Shown here piece after piece: positions 59,476 to 63,043 of a DNA stretch of 63,043 nucleotides (its first letter is position 1; each line of letters starts with the position of its first letter). The stretch comes from Dethiosulfatibacter aminovorans DSM 17477 (GTDB lineage: Bacteria; Bacillota; Clostridia; Tissierellales; Dethiosulfatibacteraceae): assembly GCF_900142005.1 (NCBI RefSeq), contig NZ_FQZL01000025.1, positions 1 through 63,043 on the forward strand, written 5' to 3'. The notes beneath the pieces are model-generated. The model was not told the DNA's origin. It ran no database searches and saw nothing but the letters and a program-made list of their open reading frames with translations. The position numbers and the translations under genes were made by a program.

Positions 59476-61098
59476 CTACATTACTGATTCATCATCATCT
59501 TCTGTGTCATCATTTTCAACGACCTTCAAAGGCGTCGTTTTAATATTCTCCGAAACATCCCCATGTACGTACTGCTCCTGTTTGTCTTTTCCCAGGAACA
59601 TAACCAAACATATCAAGGCACCGAATTCCAATATGAATATAGGCAGTGCATAAGCTATACTCATGGTCTGCAGAGCTTTCGTTCCGATAGTTCCGCTAAC
59701 CAGCAAGCAAAGCATTGTGATGCCGCCAATCAAGAGTCCCCAGAATATTTTAATACCTGCCGGAGGTTCTGCTGCACGAGTATCCTTGGTTGTTATTACC
59801 GCTATTGTAGAAGTCATCGAATCGGCCAGTGTAACGAAAGAGATGCCCAGCGCAACAATTCCCATGGGAATTGTGATACTTGATATCGGCAAATTTTTCA
59901 GCAGAGCATACATTGAAACCTCCAATCCAAACTCTTCTATGACATTCATGATTCCTGCATTTTGAAAATGCTCAAAATATATGGCTGATCCGCCAAATGC
60001 AACAAACCATGTAAACATAAAAGTTCCCGGAATTATTACATTTACTATGACAAATTGTCTGATTGTCCTGCCTATGGCAATCCTTGCCAAAAACATCCCT
60101 ATTATCGGAGCATACACTATCCACCATGCCCAGAAAAAGATTGTCCAGCCTCCACTCCATCCATTGCTGACATTGAATGCATCTGCATTGAATGAGCATG
60201 GAATCAGATTTGTCAAATAAGAACCTGCTGTCTCTACCATGGCGTTGAACAAAAATTTTGTTGGTCCGAAAATGAACAAAAATGCTACCAGTCCAAAAAA
60301 GATAAAACTGTTTATGTTGCTCAAATACTTGATTCCACGCTGCAGTCCCGTATAACTGGAGACAGTGTAAGTTATGGTCAAAACAACAATGATAAGGGCA
60401 TATATCGAATTGCTTGGTGTCCAATCAAACAGATACTGCAATCCTGAAGCAAACTGCAATGTTCCAAATCCAAGAGTTGTAACAACACCGCCCGCAAGCG
60501 TCAGAATGGAAATTCCATCTATTAATTTACCCGGCCAATCATATATCCTTTTCCCCAGCAATGGATAAAATGCAGAGCTCACCCTTAATGGAAGTTTTCT
60601 GTTATAGGATGCATATCCTATCGCAATTCCAAAAAGTGTAAAGAGCCCATACGGAATGTAGGACCAGTGGAAAGTTCCCAGTTGCAAGGCCCTTATGGCA
60701 GTCTGCGGCGTTAATGGATCCAGTCCGGTTATAGCCGGAGGCGAATAATAATGCGTCAGCGGCTCTGCCACTCCCCAGAACAACATGCCTGTAGCAATCC
60801 CCCCGCACAGGGCTATGACACACCATGACCACAAATCAATTTCAGGTTTGGCTTCCGGACCTCCAAACCTTATACTTCCCAATGGAGAAATCATAATAAC
60901 AAAAGGCGCAACAAGAAAAACAAATGTCAAAAACAAATACAGCCAGCCGAATTTTTCAATAGTAAATGACAGCAAGGCAGTTGAAACATTTGCAAAACCT
61001 TGCGGAGCAATCATTCCAATTACCAATGTCAGTCCCAACAGTATGGCCGGCGGCAAAAACACATCTCTTTCAATTTCATTCTTTTTGAATAAATTCAT
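59476..61098 (-). CDS. BCCT-family transporter 3
   Basis: A 540-residue carrier, about 12 helices, closely related to the one at 16373: WCVIALCGGIATGMLFWGVAEPLTHY, tryptophan box GWTIFFWAWWIVYAPIIG, and LARIAIGRTIRQFV. The C-terminal tail is acidic (NDDTEDDDESVM). A methylated amine substrate is expected. The ATG at 61098 follows AAGGAGG. It lies 199 bases downstream of MttB3; in that gap (61099-61297) I see no promoter or gene, so the two are likely co-transcribed. Confidence 0.92.
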   Translation of the reverse strand: MNLFKKNEIERDVFLPPAILLGLTLVIGMIAPQGFANVSTALLSFTIEKFGWLYLFLTFVFLVAPFVIMISPLGSIRFGGPEAKPEIDLWSWCVIALCGGIATGMLFWGVAEPLTHYYSPPAITGLDPLTPQTAIRALQLGTFHWSYIPYGLFTLFGIAIGYASYNRKLPLRVSSAFYPLLGKRIYDWPGKLIDGISILTLAGGVVTTLGFGTLQFASGLQYLFDWTPSNSIYALIIVVLTITYTVSSYTGLQRGIKYLSNINSFIFFGLVAFLFIFGPTKFLFNAMVETAGSYLTNLIPCSFNADAFNVSNGWSGGWTIFFWAWWIVYAPIIGMFLARIAIGRTIRQFVIVNVIIPGTFMFTWFVAFGGSAIYFEHFQNAGIMNVIEEFGLEVSMYALLKNLPISSITIPMGIVALGISFVTLADSMTSTIAVITTKDTRAAEPPAGIKIFWGLLIGGITMLCLLVSGTIGTKALQTMSIAYALPIFILEFGALICLVMFLGKDKQEQYVHGDVSENIKTTPLKVVENDDTEDDDESVM

Positions 61099-61297
61099 AA
61101 ATTCCTCCTTATTATTACTTCCCTCTTTCAATACAATCATTTTCCCTATTTATTTCTTGTTTTATTTTTTATTACTGCAATTTGTTATTATTTGATCTCA
61201 ACCGTCAAGTGTCTTTTAAAAGCTTCATTCAACCCTCCTGTTTTTTATTTTTAGTAAAATCCAAAGGCTAGATGCCCTATTGTTGTTATGATTGTTT

Positions 61298-62731
61298 CTA
61301 TAGACTATCTATATAATCAAGTCTATCTTTTTCAATTCCCGCTTCACCCAATATTCTTCTCACCTTTTCTATATCTTTTTTATCTATTTCAGGTCTGTTT
61401 TCATCATATTTCCTTATCATATTGTCAATTTCTTTTTCTATGGCATTATCGTATTCTTCCATAGGATTGTTGACATTGCCTCTCGTACTGATCATCGGCG
61501 TGTAAATTTCACTTCTGAAGTTATTCCACGTATGGTCACTTGTTAAAAACTCACCACTATGCCCTTTTTCCTTTATAAGATCCAATGCCAGAGTATCTTC
61601 ATTTATTTCGAAGCCTCTGAAACATCTCTTTACATATCGTATAACTTCAAAATCAATTATCATTTTTTCAAATGACAGTGCATTGAAACCCGCTACTATT
61701 CCTCCTGAATGAATTACAAAATTAATTTTATTCATGTATGATGAGAAGCATGTCATCATTGATTCATACCCCGCCTGCGCATTGACCGTCGGCGAATCAG
61801 TCATGCATCCGCCTCCTCTGCATGGCAATTTATAATACTTGGCCATTTTACCGCCAAATCCCTGAATCAAAGTTCCTTCAGGCGATGCGCCTGCAATCTG
61901 TGCCATTCTCATATCCGACCCCGTTGATTGCATTCCGTAAAGTATAGGAGTTCCAGGCCTTATCATCTGCGCCAGAGCTATCCCCGCCAGAACTTCTGAA
62001 TTGGAAGAAGCAAGTGTACCTGCTATTGTAACAGGTCCTGTTAATCCAAGCATTGTACTCGGAGCAACAACCACCGGCTGTCCATATTCTGCAAACACCA
62101 TAATGTTGTCCAACATTATTTTATCAAGAGCCAATGGAGAATTCGTATTTGCAAGCGCAATCAGTCTCGGTTTTCTTACCATCTCGTCAAAGCCTCCATA
62201 TACCTCGGCCATCGACCTCATAATTGCTCTAACGTATTTTTCTTCACCAGTTGCAATGAACATTGCCTTTTCAGAATGGGTAAACGTCGAATAAAACATG
62301 TCAAGAGGTGCCGAATCCTGGGGAACATCATTTGGCTGTACCATTATACCTCCGACAATGTTAAAATCATCATTTGTATGATACATTTTTGCGCATTTTA
62401 TATAATCATATATTGTGCCCTCCCTCTGAGAACCGTCTTTTTCCGCTATGAATGCACAACCATAACCAGGGGCATGGTTTACTTTATCACCGCCGAACAC
62501 TACATTGTATTTCGGATTGCGTGCATGCAGCGTACAATGTGATGGTGCCTTTTCAACCCAGCGCATTATTTCATCTTCATTGAATTTTGCCACATTGCCT
62601 TCCATTCGAATCCCGTTATTCTTAAGGATTTCAACTGCTTTTTCATTGTGAAATTTTATTCCCACTTCATTGAGAATTTTCATACTTGCTTTGTGAATCT
62701 GATACTCTTTTGTATTTGATTTATCGTTCAT
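61298..62731 (-). CDS. MttB-superfamily methyltransferase 3, non-pyrrolysine
   Basis: A 477-residue member of the family without an in-frame amber codon. The segments IHKASMKILNEVGIKFHNE, VFGGDKVNHAPGYGCAF, APSTMLGLTGPVTIAGTL, KLPCRGGGCMTDSPTVNAQAGYESM and the C-terminal SGEFLTSDHTWNNFRSEIY correspond to MttB2 (14929) at matching positions. AGGAGAAT precedes the ATG by 11 bases, a wide but usable spacing. It leads a group with BCCT3 and the isomerase. Substrate unknown; no corrinoid protein gene is adjacent, so a partner encoded elsewhere is required. Confidence 0.88.
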   Translation of the reverse strand: MNDKSNTKEYQIHKASMKILNEVGIKFHNEKAVEILKNNGIRMEGNVAKFNEDEIMRWVEKAPSHCTLHARNPKYNVVFGGDKVNHAPGYGCAFIAEKDGSQREGTIYDYIKCAKMYHTNDDFNIVGGIMVQPNDVPQDSAPLDMFYSTFTHSEKAMFIATGEEKYVRAIMRSMAEVYGGFDEMVRKPRLIALANTNSPLALDKIMLDNIMVFAEYGQPVVVAPSTMLGLTGPVTIAGTLASSNSEVLAGIALAQMIRPGTPILYGMQSTGSDMRMAQIAGASPEGTLIQGFGGKMAKYYKLPCRGGGCMTDSPTVNAQAGYESMMTCFSSYMNKINFVIHSGGIVAGFNALSFEKMIIDFEVIRYVKRCFRGFEINEDTLALDLIKEKGHSGEFLTSDHTWNNFRSEIYTPMISTRGNVNNPMEEYDNAIEKEIDNMIRKYDENRPEIDKKDIEKVRRILGEAGIEKDRLDYIDSL

Positions 62732-62807
62732 CTGTTACTATTCTCCTTTCTCTTTATAATTTCATACATATATTTACAGCATAAGCTGTTAAAGCAATTT
62801 TTAAACA

Positions 62808-62843
62808 GGAAAAATAAAGGTAGTCATACACAAAAGACTGCCT
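62808..62843 (-). terminator. Terminator of a gene beyond the right edge
   Basis: AGGCAGTC/GACTACCT stem (one mismatch) followed on the minus strand by TTATTTTT. The 312-base tail of the window (62732-63043) has no gene that I can support, so the hairpin most likely ends a minus-strand gene starting outside it. I see no sigma-54 match before MttB3. Confidence 0.55.
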
Positions 62844-63043
62844 GGTTCAATATGAAGTAAATAAAACATTAATAAATCCGGATTTTTTCAATGATTTATT
62901 GAAAAGCAAATGCTAAAAGAAAATTAATACGTTTGTATAATGAATTGAATATGAAGTATGTAAAAATATGCTTATATTGGAATCGTTTCAAATGATGTAT
63001 TAAATATGCGGCAAGCTTAATTAAATTTGAATATGTTCACGTT

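Noticed and set aside
5710..62731. Pyrrolysine-type MttB genes
   Set aside because: All three MttB homologs read through completely without an in-frame amber codon, and TAG is used as a normal stop elsewhere (for example at 1418 and 12483). They belong to the non-pyrrolysine group.
62732..63043. Sigma-54 promoter before MttB3
   Set aside because: The best candidate near 62795-62810 has TG in place of the required GG element, so it does not meet the consensus.
1..63043. CRISPR arrays, tRNA or rRNA genes, insertion sequences
   Set aside because: No regularly spaced repeats, no cloverleaf or rRNA-like segment, and no transposase or integrase frame were seen in the window.

Overview
The window looks like the chromosome of a low-G+C, anaerobic, Clostridia-type Firmicute. 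The signs are strong AGGAGG-type ribosome sites, AT-rich spacers, the purR-spoVG-glmU-prs-pth-mfd block, a FabK-type fatty-acid operon with FabT-like operators, and a heavy load of corrinoid, ferredoxin and aldehyde:ferredoxin oxidoreductase genes. I cannot name the species. Most genes lie on the minus strand; plus-strand exceptions are the partial surface protein, a cation-efflux gene, the fab operon and murC.

Region 1 (1-5,700): the end of a repeat-containing surface protein, a possible small RNA, two UspA proteins, a GNAT acetyltransferase, an EamA exporter and a GltS-type symporter. Region 2 (5,700-31,100) is the distinctive part. It holds two MttB-superfamily methyltransferases (a third is in region 5), a corrinoid protein, two nearly identical ornithine-cyclodeaminase-like proteins 18 kb apart, two BCCT carriers, an APC permease with three small membrane proteins, and a ten-gene unit of about 9 kb (23,856 to 14,929). 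That unit encodes a 2Fe-2S/FAD/ferredoxin/BFD/DAO-type amine dehydrogenase, a four-cluster ferredoxin, an aldehyde:ferredoxin oxidoreductase with its own MoaD-like protein, a BCCT carrier and an MttB protein. Two sigma-54 activators lie in the region. I found three sequences matching the -24/-12 sigma-54 promoter, ahead of the two cyclodeaminase-like genes and the ten-gene operon. Two of the three have repeated dyads upstream, placed as activator sites. My inference is a set of routes for importing and taking apart N-methylated amines: methyl transfer to a corrinoid, oxidative demethylation, and capture of the aldehyde by AOR.

Region 3 (31,300-37,700): a cation-efflux protein, then a cobalamin-riboswitch operon with a FecCD permease, an ATPase, an exported lipoprotein form of the cobalt chelatase CbiK, and a BtuF-like lipoprotein with a C-terminal SLH-like region. 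This may supply the cobalt or corrinoid that the methyltransferases need. Region 4 (37,700-57,000): acpP-fabK-fabD-fabG-fabF-fabZ, an HD protein, a nucleoside hydrolase, a beta-CASP nuclease, a PrsA/PpiC lipoprotein, mfd, pth, prs, glmU, spoVG, purR and murC.

Region 5 (56,600-63,043): hutH with a leader that looks like a transcription attenuator, a TIM-barrel isomerase, and another BCCT plus MttB pair paralogous to the pair in the ten-gene operon. The window ends in a 312-base stretch that contains the likely terminator of a gene outside it.
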